In this document: in pieces, positions 12,215 to 26,100 of the stretch
Numbering within the stretch: the stretch's first letter is position 1
Layout of the letters: the number at the start of each line of letters is the position of its first letter
NCBI GenBank assembly: GCA_013399875.1
Contig: VXAZ01005694.1
Span: forward strand, 543,331-607,330
Direction: 5' to 3'
DNA: 64,000 bases
Source: Gymnorhina tibicen
Taxonomy: Eukaryota > Chordata > Aves > Passeriformes > Artamidae
Translations under genes and position numbers: made by a program
The notes under the pieces: model-generated
What the model saw: only the letters and a program-made list of their open reading frames with translations
What the model was told of the DNA's origin: nothing
Databases searched by the model: none

Positions 12215-12498
12215 ACCCAAGACAGCCAACAGGGCTTCACGAAGGGCAAATTGTGCCTGACAAATCTGGAGGTTTACATTGGATATGAGGAAAAGCTTCT
12301 CCACTGAAAGGGTGGTCAGGCACTGGAATAGGCTGCCCAGGGAAGTGGCTGAGTCGCCAACCCTGGAAGTGTTCAGAGAATGTGTGGAGGTGGCACCTGG
12401 GGACATGGTCTGGTGGTGAACTTGACAGCGCTGGGTTAATGGTTGAACTTGATGATCCTAGAGGTCTTTTCCAACCTAAATGATACTAGGATTCTATG
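12215..12498 (+). mobile_element. CR1 LINE fragment with internal deletion
   Basis: The left part (ggcttcacgaagggcaaatt and following) matches the reverse-transcriptase-coding end of CR1, the avian LINE. Near 12270-12282 it jumps directly to the 3' untranslated block (ggatatgaggaaaagcttct, then 'ggcactggaataggctgccc'). It ends with the diagnostic 'gatgatcctagaggtcttttccaacc' type tail. The element is a dead copy. Its 3' 115 bp are repeated in inverted orientation at 11370-11485. Confidence 0.92.
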
Positions 12499-15400
12499 CT
12501 ATATGTATATTTATGTGACATGATTTTATGTTTTTATATGTACATATTTATGCCCATATATCTCTATGAAGGGTTACACATATATATGCCTATATATAAT
12601 GTATAAAACATGTATTTTGTTAGCTTTTCAATGCTTTCCTGGCCAGAAACCTTTAAGGGGTAAAAGTCTTCTCTTAAATGGGTCCTTCTCTTGCTTAAAA
12701 AGTTTCAACCTGTGAAGAAACATAGCCATTTCTTGCCAGTTCCCTGGGATGTAGCGTATTGATGGGAGACGTGAGCAGGAGAAAGGAAATGTCATCAGGA
12801 TCTACCATCGGAAAGAGGTCTCTCACGACTCTCACTGAATTTCTAAGTAGGCTGTGCCTTTGAGGGACCTTGGTCTCGTTCTGACGAGCACTATTTGGTT
12901 ACCCACAGCTGTATGTGAAACACAGATCTCCAGCACGTGGCCACGCTGAAAGGCTGCATCTCCCTGCACAGTCTCCTCTGCAAACTCCAGGAGATCCCAG
13001 AAAACTCTTGTGAGTACTGGCTTGGGAATAACCAGATTGTGATCACTGGCTATCCTGCTTGATTTATTTTGTGGCAGCCTAATGAATGGGGTCAATCTGC
13101 CACTGGTAAAGCTCTCCTGACACCAATGAAGTTAGAACAGGCATTAATTTGGTACTGGAAGCTAATTGCAGTGTGCCATTCTTTCACGTGTAAAATATAG
13201 ATGGAATAATTTAGATAGTTCCATGTCTTTGCATGATTAACTAAACCAAGAATATTAAACAGCCAGACAGCGTATGGCAAAAAGAAAAATACAAACCTAC
13301 CCTAATTATTGTCCGCCAAAAAAACCAAGTTAATTGATAGTCATAAAATTATGTAAAACAGGCAGTGGACAATACCAATAAAAGAGGAAAAAGGAACCAA
13401 CCACAAACCAAATACAACCTCATGCATTTTTGTAGGAGAAACCAGTGGTCACCACAGGAGTTTTTAAGATCTCATCTCAAAACCCCAAGGGCACTGAAGC
13501 ACCTTAAAAGTCCCATGCTGCCATGCTGTCTTTTTATTCCAAATTTACTTTCAGTTCTGTAGCCTTGTGCTCCAAAAGATGAACTTAGGAGCAGGGGCTG
13601 CTACAAGAGAGCCAGCACTCATCTGTCTGCCTGACACGAAATATCACGGAGGAGATTGGATCCTTTCCCTTCCAAAGCTCACAATTTACAGCCTACTTTT
13701 AGAGTTCAGTACACCCTTCAATGCTGCCTGTAGGACTGCCCTTTCTTCTCCATGAGCGTGGTTGTCTCCCCGGTGAGATAAAACCAGAGAACTCCACGGT
13801 GCTCTCTTTGTTACACGTGTTCCCCACTGGCAGCCCTGGCTGAATGCCACAATCACTGCTCCTTCCATGGTCAGGGGGAGCACAAGAGGTGGCAGCAGGA
13901 AACCCCAAGATGCTGCCAGCACACGCCCATAAGACAGGTGGTGAAACCATCAAGCCTTGGAGGAGGGAGAGTGATGCAGGATATGCCCTTGGAGCCATCA
14001 GCCTCATGCTTTTTTTTTTCAAGGAACACCTTGTGGAAACCCCCCAAGCCACAAATGGGAAGCCTCGGGCTGGCTCTGGTGCTCTGAGTGACTCTGGCTT
14101 CCTTCCTGCTTCAGAGATTCCCTGCACAGGAGCGTGTGCACCATCTGCCAGCTTGGATCACACCTTCCCTCCTCCCAGAGACCCTCGTGGGCTCTGGAAA
14201 TCCAAGAGCAATGAGCCCAGCTGCACAGCTGCAAATGCAGCATCCAAAACCAGCTAAAAATGCATAGTGAGCCATTTTTTTTCCAGTTATATGTAACAAC
14301 GCACGCTTCAATTATTTTCTTTGAAGAAAACAAACATGAAATAGAAAATTGGATTAAAATTACTACTTTGCTTACAAGGTTAAAGCAGTCATAGAAAAGG
14401 AAATTCAGGCTGCCTGTGAACCCTGAAATTGTTCAGTACTTGCATTACCCAACAACATGATACTTTTCCCACGGGACCCTTCATGGTTTTCCTCATCAGG
14501 GCACAACTTGAGCACACAAGGGAAGGCTGAAGAATGTGTAGATGATGCAAAATCTCATTACTCCTAAATTTTAGGCACCTCACTCAGTAACATGTGAGCC
14601 TACTTTAACATGCTCTGAATGCTATTACAGTGGATGGTGTTTCCTCATTGACACAACAATACAGGTACAAAAAATCACAACCATTCTTCAAATGTAAGAC
14701 AACTGAAACTACCCATAGATTCCAAGGTGCCAATTAGGGGGAAAAAAAATAAAATCTGGAAATTAGTCTTGCTCCATCCAAACAGATTTTTGTCATCTTC
14801 CAGATGAAGAAATCATTTTTTGTTCTACAAATTGTTTTCAGGTTGGCACATGGAACCAGTCCTGGATCAACCTCAGAGCCAGAAGCACAGCTGCAAATCT
14901 GTGGTACTTTGTATGGTGACAGAGCAAACAAAATCACACATCTCCCCCAGGATCAATGCACCTGGAAATAGTAAGAGACAGGCTAGTGCAAATGTGTTCT
15001 CCATCACAAACACCTTCAGCTGTACTGGCAGAAACACATGGTTTTGGTGACTGGTGTCTGCTTTCCAAGTTTAGTATTGCTTCAACATATTAGCAATCAA
15101 AGAACAATGTTACAGTATTTAAAACAGAATAAAACTCACCCTGTAACAGGAGTGCTTACACTGAAATGTCAGTCAACACTTGTCATACCCTTTACTAGAT
15201 TTTTGGAACTCCTGGTTCAAAGGGTTTAGGATGAACACCCGAAAAGGGGGGTTCATTCATCACACTATTTTAGTATGTTACACCTCAGTGTTCAGGAAGG
15301 GTCAGCCAGGGGAAACCTGCACCCTTTCCTTTCTTTTTGCCCACACCTTGTGAATTTTCACTCACACCTTGTCAGGACTCCTTCCCTACTGTTCTCACAC

Positions 15401-15543
15401 AGGGGTGCATCCTACACACAAGCAGGACCCGCTGAAAGAAACCCAACAACCACCCAACCTTCTTCACAAGAAGAACTTCTGGGGAAAAAAAGCCACACAC
15501 AAAGACAAGAGACAGAAGAAAAGAAGAATAAGGTGTTACTTAC

Positions 15544-15810
15544 TGGTTAACACAGTGATTGATCTCGCTGACTTGGAAACCATATTTGAGTTCACTACCA
15601 ACAGAGTTACTATGTAATACAGGCCATGGTATTTGGCATTAAAAACCACAGGGGCAGGTAAAGTGCTATTGAATTCGTCGAACTGGAAAAAGTAGTTCTT
15701 GGATTCTCCAGCTATCTTCACAACATATACAGAGGAGGAGCTCACCACATCTGATGCTTCCAGGGAGACAATGATACAATTGTCTTCTCGGACAGCAACT
15801 TGGAAAGGTT
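15544..15810 (-). CDS. PTPRO: PTPRO exon 2 (first fibronectin III-like repeat, mature N-terminus)
   Basis: The exon encodes [20 protein letters not shown], then [20 protein letters not shown], the EFNSTL glycosylation sequon, and [14 protein letters not shown] ending in SITVLT. This is the first ectodomain repeat of PTPRO, with clear similarity throughout to the mammalian protein. The donor is gtaagt at 15538-15543 and leaves one base of a lysine codon (phase 1). Two acceptor AGs compete. The first would start the exon at 15817 (AATGCAGAA..., phase 0). The second, seven bases on, starts it at 15810 (phase 1). I give 15810 because every later PTPRO junction here is phase 1 and the best exon 1 candidate ends in phase 1. 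The upstream AG has the better pyrimidine tract and would add Asn-Ala, which also resembles the mammalian protein. Exon identity is certain; its 5' edge is not. Confidence 0.93.
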
Positions 15811-17075
15811 CTGCATTCTACGAGACAAGAATAAAGAGTTGGTTGAAGTAAAATCTAGTATTTTACTGTCACCTATTTCCCTTGAGAGTCATAAGACACT
15901 CATGTTATATTTGCAGTAAAGTTACATCTTATATTCTACAAGAGAGTTAACATCAAACAGGAGCAATTATTTCAGGCTACAATTCACAGTCAGCCAAAGT
16001 CCACAGGTATCTGATTATCAGAGGCCAGTCTCTCTGCAGCAGAGGCTGGATCCTGCTGTGTGTTTCCTGATACTCCAGATACTCCATTCCTAACATCCTG
16101 AGGAATAAAGCCTCTGTCATCCTTTCATGAGGAAAGGTGAAGTAGAGCAGAAGAAGGATGAGACTGTAAAGAGTATCAGGGGCAAGAGGATTTCCAATAA
16201 AGCCTCAAAGTCATTTAAATCCCAGAAAAGGAGGTGATTAAATCAAGACTCTTTCATCTTGCAGAAACAGGATCATATATTCCTCACTGCAATATATTCC
16301 GAAAGCCTACAACTGAAGAATAATTTTTGGCACTGCCTAAGCTTTTCCAAATATGCCCAATCCAGCAAGTACCAAGTGATAAGCAGCTCTCACCACTACG
16401 TCCATAGTTTTGGCTGGCACTTTCCATTTCCTAAGCTATGGCATTTAATTTGCAATATTTCTTTTATTAGTAGCAGAGAGAAAGGAGCAATTTAACCTTG
16501 TTTTTGTATATCATGAGCACATTAAGTCATTGCCAGCTGAAAACACTTTCCTTGCTATTAATTTCAAACCAGCTGTCAGGAGAAGCACTTGTTCTCTACA
16601 GGAATTTCAAAACAGATTCATGGTAATTAATGAGAAGGAAAAGTTCAAGCTTACAATAAGAGTTGCTTTTTTGTTTATTAGACCACACCACAGCTTATAA
16701 TTTTTTTACCCCCCGTGAAAGCTGTAATATCTGGTATTTTCAGTTCCCAACTCCACAGTATTTCTTTTTCCTTCATATTTCACAGGCTGAGAGCTCTCAG
16801 GGAAAGGTGCAAAAGCAAGGTTAGTTTGCAACTTATTCAATCAAGTTGTTCCTGTACCAGAGAGAGCTAGAGACCTCCTTCAGAGATTAATTCTAGCAGC
16901 CTGGCTACCTCCCATCTTCTTGTGGCTCTGTTTAGTGGGAATTCTTCCATGAAAACAGTATTTCTGGGATTTATGCTGCAAGAACCAGGATCCCTATTTG
17001 AATTTCACACGTGGTGTTGCCAACTCCTGGCATTCAAAACAACACCCCAACAAAAGCAATAGCAAAAAAACCTCC

Positions 17076-17094
17076 CAACAACAACAACAACAAC
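17076..17094. repeat. Short (CAA)n microsatellite
   Basis: Six CAA-type units in a wider A/C-rich context. Confidence 0.85.
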
Positions 17095-20000
17095 CCCACC
17101 AAGAATAAATAATTGGTTCTAGGAGTGTAAGATTTAAAACAGCAGTAGTTTGTCTTTACAATTCATGGTATTATCACTGGGCTTTGACATTTGCAGTGTA
17201 CCTAAGGTTACACCACCCTACAGGCAAAGCCACAGGCTGGAGACAAAGGCCCTAAGCAAACCCACTCGTCTGATCCAACATGAGAACAAGGCACAAAGCG
17301 TGTAAGCAGTCCAACCCAAAGAGGATAACCTGTCTAGACAGCTTCAAGCCTGAGATTAAAAATAGAGGCAATGCAACCTCAGCTGCTGATTTGAGGTTTA
17401 CTTTAATTAGTCTTTCAAACAATTACTTCTAAGTTGTTAAAGTTGTTTTCTGCCAATGTTATCAGTGGGAGAATATTTTGGTGCAGAAGTCCAGGTAATT
17501 ATTCACAGATGGCAGAGAGACTGTTCCAAAAGGTTTGCAACATAAGACTACAACTATCTAAAAGCTTCCATGCCTCAGCTTTCCTCAGTTTTCCTCAGCC
17601 TCAGCTGAATTCAGCAGGCTTACCCTTGAGTAGATCAAGATTCTACATTTCAAGTGGTTGTATTTTGCCTTAAATCCCAGTCTGGCATTTGGATTCACAC
17701 AGATCGAAACCTTTAACCGGGGATTATGCTTAGATCTGGTCAAAACCAAGTGGAGGTTCTCTTATCCTTCTTCCTCCCTATTTTGTGTTCACTAAGAAAA
17801 CGTGGAATCAATCCTACTTCAGCCCTCCTAGTGTGGGAAGACAGGAGAAGAAAGGCACAGACGAGCTGGCTTTCCAAAAGCTCGTGCACTGTTGTATCAC
17901 AGAAGCCATGGTTGTCTTCCAAGACCGAGCAAGGTTATTTCTACATACTAAGCTTGAAGTTCAAGTAAAATCCCACAGAAGCCTGTGGGTTTTGACCTTG
18001 CATCTGAGTGCTTCACTAGAGGAAAAAGAACGGTGTTATCTCTAAAATTATTCTGGCCTTCCCTCGGCCTTGGCACTGAATTCCACAGCACTAACTCCAC
18101 ATGCCTACCTTGCTATGAAAAACCAGCCAGAAGTGCCAAACCAATTTATACGTGCCAACAAACAGTTCAAAGCAAGTTCCTTATAGCTGGTTGTACTATA
18201 AATCATTTGCTATGCTAATCAAGTACAGCTGGAAATTAAGCATATAATTGCAGAGTCATGGACATTCCTAGGATATAATTAGATGCTTTCAGAGAATGCT
18301 CATATGGGTTGTGATTTTATTCTTTGATTCTTCCATGGGTATTGTATTAACCGTGATGAAGACTGTACTTTTATTTTTTCCCCTTAATGTTTCCGTGAAT
18401 CCACAGCAAGCACCATCCAGCAAATGATTCACGAGCCTTCCTCAACAGGAATTCTCCCACAATTAGCATGGAATGCCTCTGCTAGCTAAATAAAACTCTG
18501 AGATGGATGCTTTTGTTACCTATGACAACACCTGTCTGGGGTAAGTAGCTTTCTCTGACTGCTTTATCACCTTAAGCACGTGGGGATTGTGAAATTATAG
18601 CTTCCCTCCTCCATGTACCCGTGCCCAGATGCTTTGGAACCGCTGCTGCCGTGATGCACTTTTTGAGGGCCCTCTCTTTAGCAGCCGTGTGCCCCACCCA
18701 ACCCATTCCTCTACCCATCTGCAGGATGCATCCCTCTCTTGAGTGGTCCCTTTCCAGTGATCGAGTGTCCCTCTTCCACACCTCTGTGTGCTCACAGGCT
18801 TTTCAATTGCTGCATGCACGGGACACATGGTTTGTGGGTGACATCTGTTGTTTATTATCCACTGGCTCTTGAAATAACTTTCATCCTTTAATTTCATCTT
18901 CTAAGACCGGAGTGGCAGATAAGAGATCAATGAAAAGAATTGGCAATTAACATGTCATAAGACAAAATCATTCATCTCCTTTGGAATATGGATTTCACTC
19001 GGGCAGTGTTTTAAAAGAACAGACCATTCTGGTCATCCTTTCTTCAAGTTGTCCAAGGCGAGGGTTACCAGCCAACACTGGGCTTGTGGTTTTGAAAAGA
19101 GGGCTAAGAAAAAACCTGAGTATTTTCTCTAAGCACCACTGCAAGTGACAAACGTGCCCCACTTAACTAGATTGTAAAGCCAGTGTGTCTTAAGACTGAC
19201 AGCATCAGTATGGTAAATACACATTTCATTACTTCTGGTCAGCTAGCTCCAGGATTTAATTTGCTGGTGTCACAGCTTGAGCGGCTGTTTCATGCCTGTG
19301 GGGAAATTTGGCAGGGCTTGTGCATTCAGAACCAAATGATTAGCTCCAACTTCCTTCCTAGTTTATTATTACAAGCTCGTGCCACGATAAAGCACTTAGA
19401 AAAAAAAAAAAAGGAAAGGAGGGGGAAGTAAATCCCACAATGTAATGCCTGTTCACAGTCATTTCCAGAGCAGGGATGAGTCATGCTAGCGGAATTTCCA
19501 GCCAATAACCAGGTCCTAATTATAAGAAAAAGGAAGGGGAGGCAAGGAGATATACAACGTGTCATATAAACAATATCCAAAGAGTAATAGGAAAATAAAT
19601 GGTGTGCAGCAGAGCTCAGAGTTCTCTTTCAGAAGTTTATATCCTCGGTTTATTTCCATATAACAGAATGAGTTTTACACACGAAGAAGAGATCAAAGTT
19701 GCAAAACAACTCCTAATCTTAAGTACTCTAGCTTTTGAACGTCTCACTCCAAAACACATTGTGCCAGAACCCAATTACCAGAAGTGCAAGTAGTTACAAG
19801 TTCTGCTGACTTTAAGAGGAGCTGTGGACACTCATCAGCTCTGTAAAATTAAAGTACTGGTAACTGCATCTCATTATCTAATGCTAGACAAGTGGAACTA
19901 AAATCCCAAACAAATCTGACTTTTTTTCCAGCTTTTACAGAGTAGATCCTGCAGCATCACAGAATTTTCAAAGTGGGCATCTGAAATCCCAAAGCAGGAG

Positions 20001-23000
20001 CAAATTCTAAAGCTATGAGGATCTGCTTTCTTAAGTACCATTGTGATCACCTACTGTATGATGTTGGACAAAAATAACATCAATGCAAGTACAAGACAAT
20101 ATTGAACACTCTTGGATGAAAAACTGGCTATTTTGGGAGTGATTCTACTACACTCAGATATATTTTGTCCTGGTGGCCAATAATGCTAATTTCATTCTAA
20201 ATCATGGGATGACTCATTCTCACCACGATTCATCTCACTTAATCTTAGGTACTTAAATGGAATGACTAAGCCAGGATGACCTTTTCAGACAGAATACCTG
20301 TGGATTCATCTAAGGCTGGAATTACTTTTGAAAATGCACTGAACAGCCTAAGGGCTTATGGTCCCAGCTTGGCAATATTCCTGCAGTCCTCTGTCACTGG
20401 TGCAGTGAGTCCAAGCCTTACAAAAAAGACAGGACTGGGATCCAGATTTCAGAATCTTGGTCTCTGCTACAGTCTCGCAGTGGTACCACCACAGAAAGCA
20501 CATAAGAAATAAACATTATTACAAAATAATGCTTCCTTGGAGTTTCTAGCTATCGTTATTAGCTCCTATAGTTCGAACAAAACTGGCAAAGACATCCCAA
20601 GCTTTCCACGTTCCAGTGAATTCTGGAGCACGCACAGACTTGAGTGCTGACTGCAAGACTGTTTGACACGATCCTCAAGAGCATGAACAAAAATGCTACA
20701 GAGCCTTGTGACAAAAATGTAAAGACTTTGGGGAAAAAAAAGCCTATTTATTTCTGGGGCTTTTGTTTCTATCTACAGTTTTCCACAGGTTGCGTAAAGA
20801 TCATCCCTTAATAGACACTCTTCAGAAGAAATACTCCATGGGAAAAATGCAAATCTATATAGTCAAGATTTTCCATGAAAAAGGAATATTTTAACATGTA
20901 AAAAGATAGCAGAAGCTGCAGTTCTCAATAATTTATGGTTTGTGATTCAGGTTAACACATCATTTCTGGCATTCTGCTCTATGAATAGTGTCCTCAGCCC
21001 TGTTGCTATTCTGAGTCTCAAAAAGCCAGTAATAACAATCCTCTGGTCATATTTTATAAATGAGCTTCCACATTTCTTTGCTCAGCTTTAAAGGGAGACA
21101 GCTTTAAAGGGCAAAGCATTTTTTTTCCCATCTCTGCCCACAAATGCAGAACATGAGGGTGGGTTTTTTTTAAGCAGACATCATTATGGTATGTACAGCC
21201 CACCATGTTTTGCTGCCATTTCTGAAGTTAATAACCTGGAAGGAAATATTTCTTCACACAATCAACTGCTACTATGACAGCATTAAGGATGCCAGAATGC
21301 TAATTTCAGTAAGCCTAATATCTTATATGTATCACACTGCTAACATGTCCAATACTTAATAAATGATTGCTAAATATATACTTCTAGCCCATCTTTCCAG
21401 TGCAAACCGCAGAGGGCAAAACCCAAGCACAGTAAATTCAGAGCCCTCGGTGTTAACAAAGTTTAAAACAAAGTTAGGACTTCTAGGATGGCATTTCTGC
21501 CTATTTTTGATCCTGACTGCACATGTACACCCCAAATACAACAGGAATTCACATGCAGGCAGATGGAGTTTGGTTTCTCTCCACTCTAGATTTTTAAGCT
21601 TTTCCCTAGTACTAAAATCATGTCAAAAAGCATAATTCTGCCGAAAAAAAATACGGCTTTGATTCCCCTCCCCATCTCAGATCTTTATGGAGCCTCTGCA
21701 ATTAAAGTTGAGTCATCCCTTGTGGATGTAGCCAAACACATGCCAGATGAACCTTGTGCTTTAATTAAAATGCATCTTCCCTCTTGACCCTGTACGTGAG
21801 TAACAGAAAACGAGAAAGGGCACAGGAAACGTATCACATTGCCTCAATTCCCTTAATTCCACCAAAATGGCCCTTCCCCAGTCAATACTTGTTCTCTGGG
21901 ACAAGAATGAGAGCAAATTTCTGCCTGAACCGATGCAAAATGATCAGAGTTGAACATATGCCAGGTGGGAGGTGTTAGGTGGATCCCCTGCTAAATTCTG
22001 AAAAGAACAAGTAGGGGGAAAGGCAGAGAAAGATACACTCCATGTACACATTCTCCTCAGGACGTACACATTCCCCAGCAACTGAGAGTAAGTGCTCCCA
22101 CAGCACAGCACCCACAGGGCAAAACACCTGCAACTATAGTTCAGTGCCCACAGAGGGAAGGGGGAATAGATCACCTCACAGCGAGGCTGAAGGAGAAGGC
22201 AGAGAGAACAAGCGAGTGATAAATTAAGGGTAGATTTTGAAGAATTTGATTATTAGGAAGAAGTCCTCTCCTTCCGTGGTGAGAAACAATCTCTGATGCG
22301 TCTTACACTGCAAAGTGCCCTGAGGGAGATGAGAAGGAACGCTGGAGATGTGGGTTTTGGTGACAAAGGACAAGTTCATTCATGCCGTTCAGTCTTTCAG
22401 CTCCAAAATTGTGGATTCACCTCTGCCGACAACGGAAGTCTGTAACAGAAGCTTCTGATGCTGTGAAACAGCTCCTGAACAGCTGCTGATGCTGAAAGGT
22501 GACACTAGGAAGTTACACAGAAAATTCCTGATGTTCAATAGAACGGGAAGACTGATGTTGCACCATGAGAAAACTATTCCAGCACCGCTGTGCAGCTGAG
22601 AGGAACTGGACCGGGCTGGAGTCAGCTTACACGCTTTGGCAGAGAGCCTGACAGAGGGGTACAGACTGAGCCTGGTGGATGCTACAAGAGTGGAAATGCC
22701 TCAATTTTGAATGGACAGGGTGCATATATACCTTCGTATGTGCACAAGTGAGCTAGTTCCTAAAGGCAGAATGCAAAGCTTTGCTACTTGCATTATCTAT
22801 AAAGAGCGCAGCTGGGAGGAAATTAGGAGCTCTCACTTGTCAGAGAAATTGGAGATCAAAGTGGTTATCAAATTAATTCATAAAATAGTGGAAGAGAACA
22901 AGACTTTCTATTCCCCTCCCCATGTTATTCTATAATAAGGGAACAGACTACACACAATGAATTTACTTGTAGACAGGAGCTACTCCAGAATCCTAACTCT

Positions 23001-23117
23001 TTGTTCCATATCTCCAAGTGTTTTTAAAGGGGATTAGGCACCAAAGTGCTCTTAAGTATTTCCAAAATTCTGAGACTACTAGAGAGGTTTTGAAATTTGA
23101 AACTGGGATGCATTCAC

Positions 23118-23192
23118 CAAAACAACAACAACCAAAAACCAACCAAACAAAAAAAGCAAAAAAACCCCCACCAAAACAAAACTCACCCCGTT
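23118..23192. repeat. A/C-rich low-complexity patch
   Basis: The stretch is almost entirely AACC, AAAC and CAA units (ccaaaacaacaacaaccaaa and so on). On the minus strand it is a G/T-rich tract. Confidence 0.85.
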
Positions 23193-26100
23193 CCAAATCT
23201 GGTTTTGTGACATGAAAAATCCAGAGGCAGATGTGGGGTATGCTTTGTCCCCACCTAAGTCTGCTGACATCACTTTGGTCTGGTATTCTCCTTAAACAAG
23301 TGCTCTGCCTTACTGCTGCTCATTTTTCTGTCACCCCCTGCCCCTCGGCTCCCCAGAAAAAAAGCTGCAAACACCCACCACCCTTTCTTCAATGGTCACA
23401 GGAGTCATGGCATGGTCTGGAAAACCCAAGCCAGTAAATCCAGATCCCCAGTTTTCATATTCTATGCTCGAAAATACTTACCACCCTTCTTCTCTGAGCC
23501 GTAACTGTACTGTGGCTGTGGCTATCCCTGAAAGATTGCTTACTCAGGTTCAAGTGCAGGTTCATTTTGCTTCCAGATCCAAGTGGAACCTGACGTTCTG
23601 CACTTTGATTACCTTGTGGCGTTCCTTGTGTTCTCTAAACTGCCAAGAGATGAGCAGACAAGCTGCTGAGATTTTCTCTTGTTATTTATATATAGTTTCT
23701 GCAGATGAATGGTATTTTTTCTTGCTGAAGTATTTGCTATGGTAAAGTGAGTGCGTGCGTGTGTGTGATCGATTGTTTTGCTCAGTAGGGTTTTTTTTGC
23801 TTTTTTCTAAGCTGTGCTCAAAGGGAAACAAGCTGACAGTGCCATTTCCCTGACTACTGGCAAGAGATGAGCTCTGTAACTCTTTGTTCAGCACAGGGTC
23901 AATTGCAAATCCACACAGTCCATGTCAATTGTGGCTACAGCCTGATTTTCAATTCATTTCTAGTGTGGCTTTAGGCTCAGTTCAGCCATTTGTACAGATC
24001 TGGTAAGTTCATACCCACAGAAGAAAGCTCTGTCACACTGGCGCTGGCAACATGCTGCTCAGAAGTCATAAACACTCCCAAACTCTAATGCTGCAAAAGC
24101 TCACTGCCACCGTGCCCTGCAGGGATAGCTCCAGCAGGATTTATTTGGTCGTAGTGTATCAACCATTTAGTTTTTAGCACAACTGCCACAGGCTCACTTG
24201 AAGGAAGAGAATGAAGGGAGTGAATACAAAGAGCTCAGGAATGGAATCGGGATCCTCAGCTGCTGGAAAGTCCTTTCAGGTGTAACAGTGCCACCCTACC
24301 TGCCCAGAGGAAGACTGGCCAGGGGACAATGACTGCTGTTGCCTGACAGAGGGATGTCAGTCCAGGTTACTGAGTGTTACATGCCCTTCATGAAGTAATT
24401 CTGCTACAATGTCCTCTCCTACCAGCTTAATGACTTCAACTCACAGAGCAGAGTCCTCTGCAACTGTGTTTAACCGAAGTAGGAGAGTAACAATTCCTTC
24501 TGCTTCACCAGACTTCACATTTATGTTTCATGGGGACCTACTTGTGTGCTGTCACAAGAGCTTCCTTAAATGTTCTGCACACTTCTGTGAGTATCACTAA
24601 AAGGTTGAATACGCTGCTGCCTTCAAACTCAGGACACCTGAAAGACACGCTGGTCAGAAGTTTTGTGATGAGACTTCTGTACTCAGTGTGGGATTAATCT
24701 GGCTTCATTTTATCATAATAAAAATTGGGCTTGTAGTCAAATCTTATCATCTAGGTTCCCTCTGTACTCTGTAGGGAGAGATGGATCTGAAGAATTTGAT
24801 TTATCCACTTAACCTTAAACAAGCTGCCTTCTGCAGATGCTTGTCTCTCTCTGTGCACCTTCCATTTAAACATCAAGAGCCAGATGAGACCAGAAACAGC
24901 TGTGTATGGTGTGATGGCAGCTGCAACTCAGACTTGTAAAGCCATTTTTATGTATTATGGCTCCTAGTCTTTTTTGTCCAAATCGGTATTATAAGGTTTA
25001 AATTTTGTTTAGCTGTTCTCTTTTTCAGCAGTATAAAAGTGCATGATGGCCATGACTGAGCAAGGCAAATAACTTCAAGCACACAGAAGGTCCTAGTCAG
25101 CAAAAGATGTAAGCATGTCCATAAATCCTTCTCCTCTCTGACAACGGCAGGCCCTGAGTACAAAGAATCAATCAGGAGATCAAGGTCTCTTTTCTGGAGC
25201 TGCCAAAGAGTAATAACCCCCTGAAACTTCCTTCTAATTTGTTTTGAGTCTCTGATGAAGTGAGGTTGCTAAAAAGTCATTCAAAGCATAACAAAAGTCT
25301 TGGTCTCTTAGGTGATGCCGAGACCCCTGTTCTGCAGGTTTAGTGCTCTCCTCACAGAAATTATTATTCCTTGCTGTGGTTGTGTGGTTTTTACACTGGG
25401 CAGTTACTCAGTGGCCAAGAGGGATGCAGACAAACCACTACAAATACATACAAATATCTTAGTAATGGTGTGGAGAGCATACACATTAAATTTCTGTCTG
25501 CTTTGGCAGCTACGTACCCTGGGAGTGCAGAATTTAAGGAATTAAACCTCAGCCATTAGCTTTCTTTTATATATTTCTCTTTTAATACCTGACAGAGCTT
25601 TTTCCCCAGGCATGACAATGGCTAGCCAGGCAAGAGAAGGCTTAATAAACTGAAAGATGAGATCAGCTGAGAAAAAGGCTGTGTGGGCATCAGCAATGGA
25701 AGGAAGTCCGTTCCCTACAGCAGAATTGACTGTAAAACAAAAATAGCAATTTTCAGAACGCTGTTTCCTCATTTTAACTCGGGATGCTAAACCTCTGCAG
25801 TGTCTTCTGAAAAGGATGAATTTATAAACAGCATGACCTTAAATGAGTCAACATGACCTTTCCCAGACACACACACCACAGTACATATTTACTGAGCTTT
25901 ATTTCATATGCATTAACTCATTGCTAATATAAAAAGCTTTTAAGGCTGCTAGACAATGCAATATGTAATCCTATCATTCTGACATTTAAGAGTATGCACA
26001 GTTTAACACTGATAATGATTTTTTTTCCTAGTTAGCTTCTAGGTATGAGTTCCCCATGTATTTGTTTATGCTGTAACTTTCTTCTTCCATTTTATGAAGA

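Larger units (their letters stand above)
11319..12546. repeat. Long inverted repeat built on two CR1 copies (arms 11319-11484 and 12382-12546)
   Basis: The two arms, each about 165 bp, match at roughly nine positions in ten by eye when one is reverse-complemented. The match covers the CR1 3' end and also about 50 bp beyond the CR1 tail (containing tatgtacatataaaa and atcatgtcacataaat). The spacer is about 900 bp. Because the pair is inside PTPRO intron 2, the pre-mRNA could fold into a long hairpin. Confidence 0.85.
6747..15543 (-). other. PTPRO intron 2
   Basis: About 8.8 kb between exons 2 and 3. It contains a probable ancient SINE/LINE relic near 7360-7470, homopolymer A runs near 9793 and 11265, a CR1 inverted pair at 11319-12546, and AT-rich motif clusters near 9740-10035. 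Overlapping open frames on both strands at 13.7-14.3 kb are in GC-richer DNA without recognisable protein similarity. Confidence 0.8.

Noticed and set aside
13699..14257. Open frames of about 140 codons on both strands in GC-richer DNA of intron 2
   Set aside because: Open on both strands at once, which is typical of GC-rich non-coding DNA with few stop codons. No protein family recognised.
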